From: Diphasiastrum complanatum
Lineage: Eukaryota > Streptophyta > Lycopodiopsida > Lycopodiales > Lycopodiaceae
Reading direction: 5' to 3'
DNA: 64,000 bases
Assembly: GCA_029204225.1 (NCBI GenBank)
Contig: CM055094.1
Coordinates: forward strand, 27,638,107-27,702,106
A program made the translations under genes and the position numbers. This document shows, piece by piece, positions 1 through 13,053 of this stretch. The notes beneath the pieces were generated by a model that searched no databases, was not told the DNA's origin, and saw only the letters and a list, made by a program, of their open reading frames with translations. The number at the start of each line of letters is the position of its first letter. Positions within the stretch are counted from its first letter, which is position 1.

Positions 1-1769
1 TAGGTCCTTCAAAGTACCTAAATAAGGATAATAGGCCAACAAGGGGCCCAAGTAGACTTAATAAAGCATGTCAACCACATGCTTGCAGATAAAAAATGTC
101 CATAAATTGGGAAGACATGTCTCGCCATTAAGTCGGGAAAGAGACTTAGAACACCTTAGCTCGCAATGTATTCATACTTGGACTTGGTTAATGTGCATAC
201 TATTTTGAAACTCGTGTGATATGCTAATTGCGAAAGCCGTGAGCTAAGAAAATTGGAAAGCAGGCTAAATATTAGACCCTACGCTAGAGGCGTTCTATAT
301 ATTTTACCTTACCGATGAGCATGCAATTCTCATTTATATCTTCTTCCAAGGCCAGCTGGTTTGTGCTAATTTTTTGCATCTTTAATGGTACATTTACTCA
401 TTGTCTATGCTTGTTAGTTAGGTCTTGAGTAAGTTGAAGCGATGCGCTAACTGTAAATTTTAGTTCTGTCCTCTATCGTGATTCATGACTGACTCTGCCC
501 TACCCCCTGAGAAGCGATAGTTTGGTCTTTGTACAAATGGAAGAAAGCCAATGTGTCACATGTTAATGCGTATGACCTATTCCTACTCCTGGGCAATGAC
601 GAAATGAGTAGCCTATACTTTCTTGATATACTCCACATAAATGAGTAGTCTAGTTGGGCACAACACTTTGCGAATGATGTGGAATGACATGAAGTATGAG
701 TTAGGAATACACCTACAGAAGGTGTCATAAAACTATGAACCTCAATCAATTTCCAATCTCCAAGTTGTGACAATGGTATTGTGTCACAAGTACAACACTA
801 GAGCATAGATGCACAAAATGTTCTGGTAGCATTCCGAAATGAGCGTTTCGGAACGGAATGTTGTGTTTTTTTTTTTCTTTTTGTATTTTTTCATGTATGT
901 GTAGAGTGGAAAAAGACCACGTGTAGGCTATAAAAAAATTTCAAAACACTGAACTGTGAATTAAATTATCTATTATCAGTGCTCAGTGATCATTGATGCA
1001 TGGTGTTTGATTTTCTTATAGTCTAGACTTTAGTTTATTGTTTACCTTGAATCATACAATGGTAACGAGTTATGAAGGAACCTTCTAGAAGGCATTTAGC
1101 AACCTTTTCGTAATATCACAATTATTGTGGAATCCAAATTTACAATTTGATTGAGAATGACCAAACGGCAAGCAAACCACCATCCAAAAAATCAAGGAAT
1201 TGCATCAAACTATTTAACTACCATCCAAAAATTTACATAGAGGCTAGCCAGCATTTAAAGAATTCTAGAACATAAACTACAACAAACTGATATCAGATGT
1301 GACACAATGAGACATACTAAACAGGTCATTCGAAGCATACATGAAGCAGTTAGCATGCCAAACTTGAAACTTTGTGATTACAGTTTATATGATACAAAAA
1401 CATGTTAAAATGATCCACATTCCACACATGCCTCATGAAAATGATCATTATGTCATAAACCATCTGATATATATCAAGGAGTGGGCCTGGCCAAGTACAT
1501 GAGTTTGATAGATGGACAATGGACTCATAGAATCATGTGACATGAAATATTATTCGGTCCAACAGCACACAGCTGTGCTCATTCCATTAGTAAGTTAAAA
1601 TATTGGCTTTGCTGCCAGGTAGGTAACAATTGCTGGTTGAGACCTGGACTTATACTGAATTTAGGGCATATGGTTGGCACTTTACCCTTATGATATCACT
1701 TGGTATACAATTTTTAGTGTTCTGTTTATTTCCACTTCAGTAAATCTTATAACCTGGTGGAGTTTGCAG
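1..1769. other. Non-coding DNA 5' of the E4 ligase exons
   Basis: No exon was recognised here. Because the U-box exons that follow need a long upstream coding region, this stretch is probably intron of that gene, with earlier exons lying outside the window. The short open frames in it have no protein-like composition. A T-rich run and the sequence ATTCCGAAATGAGCG near 833-870 are the only local peculiarities. Confidence 0.4.
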
Positions 1770-2578
1770 TTATTCTCAGAAGCAGCTGGTGTAATATGGC
1801 AAATAGGCCACTTACCCGAAAAAACAATCCAAGATTTTGTAGCTCTAGGTCAAAGGGCCAAAGAAGCAGCTTTGCAAGCCATGGACACAGAGGCTATGCT
1901 TGGAGATATTCCTGAGGAATTTTTAGATCCGATTCAGGTTAGTTAATCAACAGCTGCGCAAAGATGGCACAATTATGTAGTTGAAGTTTATACCGTATTA
2001 GATTCAGTTTCCGGCTGAGCAACCCACTACATCTCAAAGTCACTGATATTGAAACAAGTACAGGTATTTTCAATTAATGTTTATTGTTAGGATACGCGTT
2101 ACTTGAAATACTGTATAGACGTTGGAATATTTGAGTAGTTAAAGCAAGTACTCATGAGGGTTACTTTATGATCTTTTCACTGTATAATGATTCCTGGTGT
2201 GTTTCTTGTTATTGCAGTATACATTGATGAGAGACCCTGTGATGTTGCCATCGTCAAAAACTATCGTTGACCGTTCAGTTATACAAAGGCATCTCTTGAG
2301 TGATCAGGTGGCATACTTAATCTGAATAATTAAGATCGTTTCCAATACTTAATCATCTTCTTGTATTGGATTCCAGAGCGCAGTTAGATTCTTGTAACTG
2401 AAACTTGGTGCTCTTTCCATTGTCATGTATGACATCCAACATAAAATTTCTAATTATTCCATGTTTTTGCCTGCAGACCGATCCATTCAATCGTTCTCTT
2501 CTTACTCCTGATATGCTTATTCCCGATTCTGAGCTGAAAGCAAGGATTGATGAATTTCTTAGGTCACATCGAACCTAA
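1770..2578 (+). CDS. UBE4: Ubiquitin conjugation factor E4 (UFD2/PUB1-type U-box ligase), last three exons
   Basis: Three exons join in frame: 1770-1937, 2218-2307 and 2477-2578 (stop TAA at 2576-2578). Introns have GT..AG ends (donors GTTAGT and GTGGCA; acceptors TTGCAG and CTGCAG). The first exon encodes the helical end of the Ufd2 core (LFSEAAGVIWQIG) and the linker GDIPEEFLDPIQ. The next two encode the U-box: YTLMRDPVMLPSS, TIVDRSVIQRHLLSD, DPFNRSLLTPDMLIP and the closing helix KARIDEFLRSH. U-box proteins bind E2 enzymes without zinc, and E4 enzymes extend ubiquitin chains on substrates bound for the proteasome; the Arabidopsis member (PUB1/MUSE3) limits NLR immune receptor levels. The 5' exons are outside the window, so start and full length are unknown. 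The motif match is strong. No stops or frameshifts were seen in these exons. Confidence 0.9.
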
Positions 2579-5480
2579 GTTGCTGCTATACATTCATTAA
2601 TCTAGAGTGTGATGTTTTCTGAGTTCAGAGGTCTTTATGAAGCTGATGGAACCAAGAGTATGATGAAATTTTCCATCTTGGTCTGCTTGGGTACACGATC
2701 CTGTAATTGCAGCTGGACGCAAGGCATTTCAACAATTCGGAATTGATTTCATCCTGGTAAAATTTTGTATGTATTAGCACCTTCATTGCCTGATTTGTAC
2801 AGGGTAAGTTGTGGCAATGTTTGGTTAAGATGACGCACAGTGGTATTGGCCAGTGATGCCAAGCTAGTTTGTCATCATCTTGTGATGATCACTAAGACAA
2901 ATTTTTGAGTTGAAATTATCTTAAATTTTCATTCTTTCAATGCTATAAGATATTATTTAATTATCCTTAATGGTTAATTTCATTTCTTATAGTTACACGG
3001 TTGTCCTTAAGTGTTACTCTAACACAAGCTTGGAAAGGCTATTCCATTTTTTGATTTCATCTATTCACTGGAGATTTTTAATTTGGATCATTCACTGAAT
3101 AATACTGCTCCAGAGAAGAGGTCCTAAATTTATATTTCATTTCACTGATATCTCAGAATTAGTGGTGCACTCAAACAGTTTCCCTTCTAAATTTCGTAAC
3201 TGATAGCCTGTTCATAAAATCACGTGGCCCAGCAAAAACTAGTCTGCATTGAGCATACAGGGACCATTAAGATGCCAGTTCAGGTGGTACCATGTTGGTT
3301 TTTCGGAGTTTTGTAAGGGATTGCCATCTCCTGACCTCAGTGGTTGTCAGACCAATTAACTGAGTTCAAATGATGGGAACTTGCTTCAAATTCACCAATG
3401 CTTCTGTTTTCTCTTTCTTCTAGACATCCTTTAGATAATTCTACTCTCTTCTAACTTGTGAAATTAACGATGATCACCACTAGATGCTTTTCCGGTTCTT
3501 AGATTTTTGCAGTAATAGAGCACAAAGCGTTCATCATTTGCTAATTGATATTTAGTCAAAATCATCTGTTTAGAGCTCCAGAAGCTTGGTTTCACATGAA
3601 TATGCTGTTACTAAATGAGAATTTGTGCCTTGTGCCTATTACCTAGCTTTAGGAAACTAAAATATGTGTCATCTTTATGTATTGAAGTCACAGCGTGAAT
3701 GCTGCAGGGCCATTCTTCCTCTACTGATCCAAGTTTTGACCTTTTCTTATGAATTGTTCTAGCTAATCTTCTGGCATTTCAATGAATTTATTACGTACTA
3801 GCCACAGATGGCAGCTGAAAATTCAGAAAGACTTTATACATGAAGCATTTCAGACTGCCATGTAGTAGATGGAGGGCTTTAAAGTAGGAATCTTCTTTTT
3901 CAGCCACTTCAATTTCCCTTTCAGATTAGACGAAGTCTTGTGGCAGGTAGTGGACCGTGGGCACCCAGTGCCCAGTCAATGATATATCTCATGAAGGCTT
4001 GTCATTAATCTAAGAAGGAACTTATCTGCAAATTTTGCCTTCCTTATTGTGGAAGCAGGTCTGAATCTACTTACCAAAAGGAGCCAAGTAAACAAGTTTT
4101 GAGCAACAAACTTCACTAATCTGGAACAAGCTTAAGGACCGGCAGTGCAGTCTTAAATTTCTGATCTAATATTTCAAGACTGCAAGCTCAAGCATGAAGA
4201 GGACTATGCTCTTTTGAAGTAGCATTTGAATTACCTTCTTAAAAAATTTCGAAAACAAAGGAAATAGGATATCTAAACATGAAAGTCATAAAATCTTGTT
4301 AGAATGTCTACTTTGTGCCCCGAAGTATGTACTTCATGTGTCATGTCTGAAATTCAAATCAAGGCTTGAGTCATCAATAAAAGGCACCGAGAGTATAAAG
4401 TTGTTAAGTGACTCAAAGTGGGCCGATCCTGGGAGTGCTTTTCTGGTATATGTAAGGAGTACTAGTCTACAAAACACCAAATTCGAGGTGCTAATATGTG
4501 ATATGTTGTTGTATGTGCGATGGTTAATTTCATAAGCTTTACGCTGGGTCCACAAAGACCTGCAAACCATAAATGGGGTCCAGAACTTGAGGTAGCATAC
4601 TTAAGTGAGGAGCAAGTGACATGTTGAGAGAGTCAAGCGATTGTGGAGATTATTATTGAGGTGTTGTACTTTGTGTTGTGCTGTGCTATTCAGTCAACAA
4701 ATCTATGCTCTATCATATGTGCGTTCCAATACATCAACATGTGATCATGCATGATTCTTGTGCTTGTAGTATCAACATAAATTTCCTAAAGCTATGTATG
4801 CATGTAATGTGTCCAAAATCACTTAATAATATCAGAATAGGTGTGGTGTTGTGAGCATGTTTCATTCATAACTTTTGGAGGTGAGAGATTTCTATTGAGT
4901 GTTATCATCTCTATTAAAAAAGTTCCTGTCCTGAGGCACTAGGGAAAGAAAGTCCCAGTGCACCTATTGTATTTGTTGGGTTAATCAACTCTGGAAATCG
5001 CAAATGATATTATGAATGAGCATTCATTTATAATAAGTTGAAATAAATAAGGTGTTTGCAAAGAGTAATGATATCTCTCTCAATTAGAGTTATTATGGAA
5101 AATCCTTTATAGGGGACACAATCGCATTTAGAAATATTGCTTTCTAATGTGTTGACCCACAAATTGTAAACTTTCAGCAATTAGCCAAAAAAAATTGACG
5201 TGGTTGACTTGGGGGAAGCTTCTTCTTGGGGACTCACATAGCTTGTCACAGATCAAATGCTAAATGCATCCCATTCAACATAATTATATTGATATGTTGT
5301 TAGACAAATTTGGTATGGAGGATATGTTTCTAGTAGCTACACCAATGAAAAAAACTAATAATCTATCTTTCAAAGTTCAACATGGGTTGCCAAGAGAGGG
5401 GGGGCAGGGGGATTGATTGGGAGTCTCATGTATGTATTTGATGTGAGGCACAAGGTCAAATATTTGCTTTTGAAATGATT
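2579..5480. other. 3' flank of the E4 gene and intergenic DNA
   Basis: AT-rich DNA with many stops in all frames. The first few hundred bases should contain the 3' UTR. I see no conserved protein motif, RNA gene or tandem repeat. Towards the right end it passes into degenerate copia gag-like sequence. Confidence 0.4.
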
Positions 5481-5489
5481 CTTTTGAGT

Positions 5490-7410
<1,921 letters not shown>

Positions 7411-7629
7411 CCTGCCTTTTAAACTTTCAAATAGGACAATAACCTTCATCCGACTGAAAACTTTTAGTCTTTTCCATCTATAGTTTTATGTTCTTGAAAT
7501 TCACACTGGGAAGCAAAAAACCATTTGATTGAGTAATAGTTGTTGCCCGTATGTCCTTTTGCTGCCCACAAAACATACTTCTATGGATAAATTGCATCGG
7601 TAATTTCCAAGGTTTTGCATGTCATGAGT

Positions 7630-8310
7630 CATACCTTGATTAGCTATAACTTTTGATTAGTACATCAGATTGGAAAACTAACTATGCCACCAGAAAGAGA
7701 TTTCAAGAGCTTTCCAACGCATACCATATTCTCATAGTTCTGCCAATGAACAAGAAAGTTCTAAGCTTTCCAAAAATGGGATATCTATTCAGAGCACCTG
7801 TGTTCATTTGCAAGATGTCAAATGGCACTCTTGTACGTTGAATAGATATTTCCATTTTTGGTAAGCTATACTAAATCTTTTGTTTGTTGGCCGAACTATG
7901 ACAATATGGTATTTTTTGAAATGCTCTTGAAGTCCTCTTTCTGATGGTGTAGTCAGTTTTGAATTTTGATGTACTAATCAAAAGTTATAGCTAACCAAAA
8001 ATGGGATCTTGTTTTAGCATCGACCAAAGTCATTGGTGTCAAATGGCACTCTTGCGCGTTGAATTGATATCCCATCTTTGTTAAGCTATAACTTTTTTCT
8101 CGTTCGCAGAACTATAACAATATGGTATTCCTTGGAAAGCTCTTGAAGTCCTCTTTATGACGGTGTAGTGAATTTTGAATTTTGATGTAATAATAACAAA
8201 TTATAGCTGACCAAAAAATGGGATATCAACTCAGCACACCCGAGTACATTTTCAACTGTGCAAATGTACTCGGCGTGCTGAATCGATATCCCATTTTCAT
8301 TAACGAGCTC
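7630..8310. repeat. Foldback-like block of nested inverted repeats
   Basis: Three consecutive hairpins can be read. The first pairs CCAAAAATGGGATATCTATTCA (from 7770) with its near-complement ending about 7862. The second pairs AAGTTATAGCTAACC (from about 7981) with GTTAAGCTATAACTT (to about 8095). The third pairs ATGGGATATCAACTCAGCAC (from about 8218) with its complement ending about 8296, around a 10-base loop. In addition, 7645-7755 is an imperfect inverted copy of about 7885-8000, and 7895-7995 is repeated directly at 8110-8215. The block interrupts a copia RT. It resembles a foldback element or MITE cluster; no transposase is present. Confidence 0.75.
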
Positions 8311-8324
8311 CCAACATCTGGTTC

Positions 8325-8835
8325 TCAATAATTAATGAGTTTCTCTTGCAACATGGTTTATGTCTCATAGAATAGACAATACCGTTTACAAGAAATCTCA
8401 TGGTAGCTATTACTCATTTGGATTGAATACCAATTTAGTATTTTCTTGGAATCCATATCCTCAGAGATAGATCTAAGAAGACCATTTATCATGTCAAGAT
8501 CGGTACCTACAAAATGTTTTAGAATAATATCCTATGCATGATTGTAAGCCCATTTTCCAATGGGCTCTAGTTTGACATTATCTAAAGATCAATGTCCTTA
8601 CACGTCTACTGAGATCGACGAAACGAAGATAGTCCCTTATCATTCTCTAATTTTCTCACTCATGTATACAATGGTGTGTACTAGACTTGATATAATACAC
8701 CCCATTAACACCATAAGCCAAATCATGTCAAGTCTAGGACAAATACTTTGCAAGACTTCAAAAAGAGTGTTGAAGTACATTCAAACTACCAAATCTGAAA
8801 TAATTCGTTATAACAACAATCCAAATGCATCTTAA
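8325..8835 (+). pseudogene. Degenerate copia RT end and RNase H start
   Basis: The copia reading resumes after the inverted-repeat block. LGIHILRDRSKKTIY (about 8437-8482) matches the conserved copia palm-to-connection motif, and 8560-8835 encodes an open segment with LMYTMVCTRLDIIHPI, corresponding to the YAMVCTRPDI motif preceding RNase H. The proline of TRPD is lost and the downstream RNase H core is not recognisable. Continuous with the fragment ending near 7410 in ancestry. Confidence 0.7.
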
Positions 8836-9277
8836 ATTTTGTTAAAGACTTGGGTTGGGGAGATGATCGTTGTTAAAGATTAGGATTCAAGGACCTTACA
8901 AAGATCTTCCATGACCTACATACATGAGAGTTTGCACAAGATTAATCAATGCTAGATCAACTCAAATTTTCAAGGGCTATCTAACACACTTGGAATCAAG
9001 GCAAGAGCTGAATCACACAAAGTTATCATCATCCAAAGTCAAGCAACTTTCATGCATCCACTTGAAAAAACTAAGTAAAATTCACTATGGAAGAGCCAAA
9101 CAAGCACCTTGCTCTAGGGTATGGAGAGAAAATAAGCTAGCTCTCGGATAGAGAGAGAATAGAACAAAGAGTATGCAAGTCAAAAATTGATTCTCTCTCA
9201 AAAAGTTAAGTGTAAAACATACACCAATAAAATATCAGAACATAAAGTAGTCGAATTAAAAAAATATACTGAAACCA
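8836..9277. other. Unassigned DNA downstream of the copia remnant
   Basis: Probably the eroded RNase H and 3' end of the same copia element, but no motif is firm enough to name. No other gene seen. Confidence 0.3.
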
Positions 9278-9340
9278 ATCACAGTTCATATATTTTACCA
9301 GTAAATCGTGATCACAGTTCATATATTTTACCAGTAAATC
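9278..9340. repeat. 33-bp direct duplication
   Basis: ATCACAGTTCATATATTTTA begins at 9278 and again at 9311, each followed by CCAGTAAATC. It lies just beyond the 3' end of the LysM gene, in its probable 3' flank. Confidence 0.9.
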
Positions 9341-9388
9341 TTGAATCAGATACACTTATAGAATGCAAATAGAAGATACAGCCTTGTC

Positions 9389-10261
9389 TTAGAGCATAAC
9401 AGCTATCAAAGCTGCTGCTCCACAGGTAATCCTCACAATTAGCCCAGTGTTGGAGCTGTCCCCTGTAACAGTAGCGGGGGATGGCAATGGAGCACTAGCT
9501 GCAGGGGGTCGCGGCAATGGCTGCAAAGAGGGTGGGAGGCTGGAAAGAGGGGGCGATGGCTGCAAAGAGGGGGGAAGCCTGGAAAGATAAGACGCCCGGC
9601 CGAATGGAAGCAGAATGGTGGTGTTTTCTGCAATCTTAGAGTTCGGTGTCAACTCATTAGCTGAGAAAATATCATTGACCGAGACACTCCATGCTTTGCT
9701 AATGCTCTGAACTGTATCAGTTCCAGTAATGGGATATGTGGCAAGCAGCTGCACTCCCTTTGAATTCTGATTGGAGCTGGGGCAAGCACAGCGAAGGGGA
9801 AAGATCAGCTCGTCTCCAGGCAGAAGAGCAGTGGGCACCGCCGAGGGATTAGCCCTCTCCACTGCCTGATACGTTGTCAATCCTTCAAAAGTGCTTATAG
9901 AGACGAGAGACATAGTATCCCCTTTCTGTGTGACATAGGTGACGTTGTACTGAGATCTGCCTGCTACACAGCTGCATGCGGGGACGGGAATGAAGAGAGA
10001 TTGGTTTGTGAGCAGCGGCTGTTGGGCATTGGAGATGTTGCTGGCGCGTGCAATCTCATTGCTGCTCACTTTAAAGCGGTCACTGATCGATTGGAGAGTG
10101 TCTTTGTCTCTGGGTCTGTATATCACGAACGTGCTGCATCGAGCCAGGGTTTTGCTGTCGGAGCAGAGGTAGCCGAATTGATCTTTCTCGTCATAAACTT
10201 GCTGCCCATAGACGCCATAGCCCAAGAGCAGCAGCAGCAGCAGCAGCATTTGCATGTTCAT
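9389..10261 (-). CDS. Secreted three-LysM protein with Pro-rich stem and hydrophobic tail, no kinase
   Basis: A single exon of 290 residues. The start at 10261 is the first ATG downstream of a TATA box near 10420; the frame is open further upstream but without a plausible signal peptide. Residues 1-19 form a signal peptide with eight leucines from a CTG-type repeat. Cysteines 33 and 42, CSC at 96-98 and CAC at 158-160 give the C..CxC..CxC pattern of plant LysM receptors, with LysM modules at about 46-94, 105-155 and 172-220. A Pro/Ser/Leu-rich stem (about 221-265) contains a duplicated PPSLQP unit. The last 17 residues are mostly hydrophobic and run to the stop, as in a GPI signal. The ectodomain (CSTFVIYRP) looks closer to LYK4/LYK5/NFR5-type receptor kinases than to LYM proteins. 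Family role: binding chitin-type or Nod-factor oligosaccharides at the cell surface. Alternatives are a GPI-anchored co-receptor or a receptor kinase truncated at the membrane helix. No intracellular domain follows in the sequence. Confidence 0.85.
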   Translation of the reverse strand: MNMQMLLLLLLLLGYGVYGQQVYDEKDQFGYLCSDSKTLARCSTFVIYRPRDKDTLQSISDRFKVSSNEIARASNISNAQQPLLTNQSLFIPVPACSCVAGRSQYNVTYVTQKGDTMSLVSISTFEGLTTYQAVERANPSAVPTALLPGDELIFPLRCACPSSNQNSKGVQLLATYPITGTDTVQSISKAWSVSVNDIFSANELTPNSKIAENTTILLPFGRASYLSRLPPSLQPSPPLSSLPPSLQPLPRPPAASAPLPSPATVTGDSSNTGLIVRITCGAAALIAVML

Positions 10262-10416
10262 CCTCGGACCTTGGTGGATGGATGGATGGATGGATGAAGG
10301 AAGAAGGAAGCGTTTGGTTTTATGTGCGTATGGCGATTGCACGTAAAATGAAGAAGAAGAAGAAGAAAAAGTAAAATTAGTCTGACGACGTCTTTGACCC
10401 GTTATCTCTCGCTCTC

Positions 10417-10424
10417 TCTTTATA
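10417..10424 (-). promoter_or_regulatory. TATA box of the LysM gene
   Basis: TATAAAGA on the minus strand, about 155 bases upstream of the chosen ATG. Transcription would start near 10390, giving a leader of about 130 bases that contains a GAA/TTC-type run (about 10349-10370) and a GGAT tetranucleotide run (about 10275-10296) and no upstream ATG. Confidence 0.6.
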
Positions 10425-10439
10425 GAATAATGCATCAAA

Positions 10440-11945
10440 AAGCATCATTACGATTAAGACCCCCAACCGGCCCATTGAGCCACGAGGACCATAAAGTCTC
10501 TTTTTTTTTTTTCAGCCGTGAATCATTCAACTCCTTGGGCCGGGGGGTTGATTTTGTGAACAAGCCCATAGTCAAACAACAATTTTGACCATGTGTGAAA
10601 ACATCCGTAAGGGAAATTAAAGATTTGAGTATATCACTGGTAAGTTGGGACAATTTACTCTCATTTCTCAAATTAGTCTCTCCTAGTAGGGACATGTTTT
10701 TTTAGGGCTTGACCTTGTGAGAATTGCAATCTTTCGCCAACCTCGGGTCACTCGGGGCATCCCTTACTCTTAGCCTTCCCTAGCTTGCTCACTTAGCTAG
10801 AAGCAAGCTTCATGTTAGACTAAAGAAGCTGTAAATATTTCATTCGCCTAAAGGCCATTGGCTTCAGCTTAATAACAAATCTTTTTGCCACATAATCGTA
10901 GGCTCAAACCATGCCCACTATTCTCATCAAAATACTACAGGCTTGTGCTACACTACAAGAAAACTGTGTAGAAAGGGCAGTTGGTTTAAAGGGTGAATTT
11001 TGGTGCTCACCATGGAAGCCAACACACATCTACATATTAGAATTTCTACCTAATTATATTTTTAATGCAGACTAGTCAAGTATGCAGATATACTTTATTT
11101 CTAACAGTTTGCAAAATACAAGGCAATTGACACAGTCTGCAGAATTACAAAGCATTATACACGATTTGTAAAAATATTCAAGATTTCACACATTCATGAG
11201 TAAAAAGTGCTCCTCCATCCTTGAGTTAAAGATATCCAAACCTACATTGTCATGTTAGCTTGTCTACTTTCCTCAACAACAAGAACACTTTGTAGACTTT
11301 CCATTGAAGGTAGACTTTTTGAATGACATAGGATTGAACAACACATGTTCGTACAACAACAAATATGCTATTTTAATCAACCCTAAGATCATCCAAAATA
11401 AGTTACTAACATTCACACTACACCAATGTAGAAAAGAGAGAAGAATAGACGTGAAAACTCCACCATATTTAACCAAAGCGTAATGAAATGATAAAGACAA
11501 CTTTCTAACATTGAAAATGCTATTTATATCCATGAAAGATGATTCTCTCTCCTCTTTGTATGAGTTTTATCCCTAATTTAGCCACCAGATAGTCCATAAC
11601 TACTAAAATTGGCCAAATGACCATACAACTTGATCTACAGGTAGTTGGTTCCAGGCTTTGCCACTTCACGTGCATGTCCAAAAATAGTAAATATTAAGAG
11701 TTTATTTACAAACTATATGTTTATTTTACCCCTAAAAGGCCCAATGATAGCTAAAATACTAGCTGGCTATTTTTCACACTTTATACTCGCCATATTTGGG
11801 TTCAACTAGAACCATACTTAGGGGAGAAGAAGGAGAAGAAGCCTAAGGTGGTAGATGCTTTTTTGAACTGTTGGATTATTATTCTCATAATCTGATATTT
11901 AATCTACATCCATTTATCTATTCAGTTTTTCCATTTTTACTCGAG
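10440..11945. other. Intergenic DNA upstream of the LysM gene
   Basis: Holds the LysM promoter side, a CACTA-like terminus at 10951 and two copies of a CACAGTCTGCA motif that recurs elsewhere in the window (11131 and 11952). No gene recognised; open frames here have no family signature. Confidence 0.4.
10951..10964 (+). mobile_element. CACTA-type terminal sequence (single end)
   Basis: CACTACAAGAAAAC matches the conserved terminus of plant CACTA (En/Spm) transposons, which starts CACTACAAGAAA. No complementary right terminus and no transposase were recognised, so at most this is one end of a truncated or non-autonomous element. Confidence 0.45.
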
Positions 11946-12052
11946 TTATTGCACAGTCTGCAAAAATACACAAGAATCGCCAATAGGTGAGTCGAATTGA
12001 CAATGACAATTATCTAGTAACTATCGAAGCGTATGACAAGGATTGATCATCA

Positions 12053-12592
12053 ATGGTTAAACAAAATTTGTTATCAGTAAGTAAACTTACTGATTTAGAT
12101 CATAGGATAGAATTTGAATCTAATCAATGCAAATTTGTCAATAGGACGAATAAGATTCTTGCACTCGGAAAGAGACATGGATACTTATATAGATTGATTC
12201 ATTGTTATTTGGACGCAAGTCAAGCCTTGCATACTTTTGTTCTAGTAAATAAAGTATTACTTTGGAACTATAGTCTAGGTCACTTGAATCATACATCTAT
12301 ATCGAACGTGTTTAGACAGTCCTTAGTACTTGATCTTGATTATCTAGACAAGAAAATCGACCTCCCTGTCTGTCATATAAGTTGCATTGTCGGAAAGCAA
12401 ACTAGAATTCCATTTAGATCAAGTCATAAGCATGCAACAAAAAATGTTCTTCATTCATATGTATGTGGCCCAATGCAAACCTTATCTTTGGCTGGTGTAA
12501 AATATTTTAGTACTTTTATTAATGAATTTTTGAGAAAAAAAGTTGTTTATTTCATTAAGCATAAATTGGAGGCAACCATACTCAAAAGTTGA
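12053..12592 (+). pseudogene. Copia protease-integrase fragment
   Basis: An open 179-residue segment. KQNLLSVSKLTD matches the post-protease motif of copia polyproteins; WNYSLGHLNHTSIS is the first half of the integrase HHCC finger; CHISCIVGKQTRIPF is the second half; and HSYVCGPMQTLSLAGVKYF begins the catalytic core, with the usual aspartate of HSDVCGP replaced by tyrosine. The reading ends near the next core motif. Flanking gag and RT are absent, so this is an isolated fragment, followed immediately by the LTR of another copia. Confidence 0.8.
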
Positions 12593-12659
12593 TTAACCTA
12601 GACAATCCAGAAGCAATGATTAAGCCACTGAAGCGTTGAGTTTTAGCACTACATTGTCT

Positions 12660-12919
12660 CATGCTTATGCTTCAACCTCTTGTACTCATTCTCAATCAAT
12701 TAGAGTGCAAGTTTTTGTCCATTGTTCTGTTTTGTTCTATTGCGCATTGCTACAGATTATTCATCTTGATCCTTTTGATGGTAACTGACGCACTTCTGAT
12801 CCGCAACCATCCGTTGCTATTCCACATTTCGAACTGGATATCAGAGTTCTGTTTTCATCAGATCTTTACTAATCCACTATCAATCCAATACTTCCACGAT
12901 ATACCACAGTTTTATGACA
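12660..12919 (+). repeat. Partial 5' LTR of a copia element
   Basis: Sequence directly upstream of a tRNA-iMet primer binding site, ending ATGACA as expected for an LTR 3' end. Its left boundary could not be set; the stated start is approximate. Confidence 0.5.
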
Positions 12920-12931
12920 TGGTATCAGAGC
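12920..12931 (+). promoter_or_regulatory. tRNA-iMet primer binding site
   Basis: TGGTATCAGAGC, complementary to the 3' end of plant initiator tRNA-Met, directly after the LTR end and about 120 bases before a gag start. Confidence 0.85.
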
Positions 12932-13053
12932 GGGTGGTTCAGTAATCTACATAGTTATCAGTCTTGTTTCTACCAAGACATCGCTTCAGCAAGTGCGTAG
13001 CCAATAGAATTTCAATATCGTTGTTTCTACCACAATCTCGCTTTCTACACCAG

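Noticed and set aside
483-773. 96-residue minus-strand frame
   Set aside because: No domain or plausible start context; the region is probably an intron of the E4 ligase gene.
8836-9388. A kinase exon downstream of the LysM gene
   Set aside because: No kinase motif can be read on the minus strand; the region is eroded copia and simple repeats.
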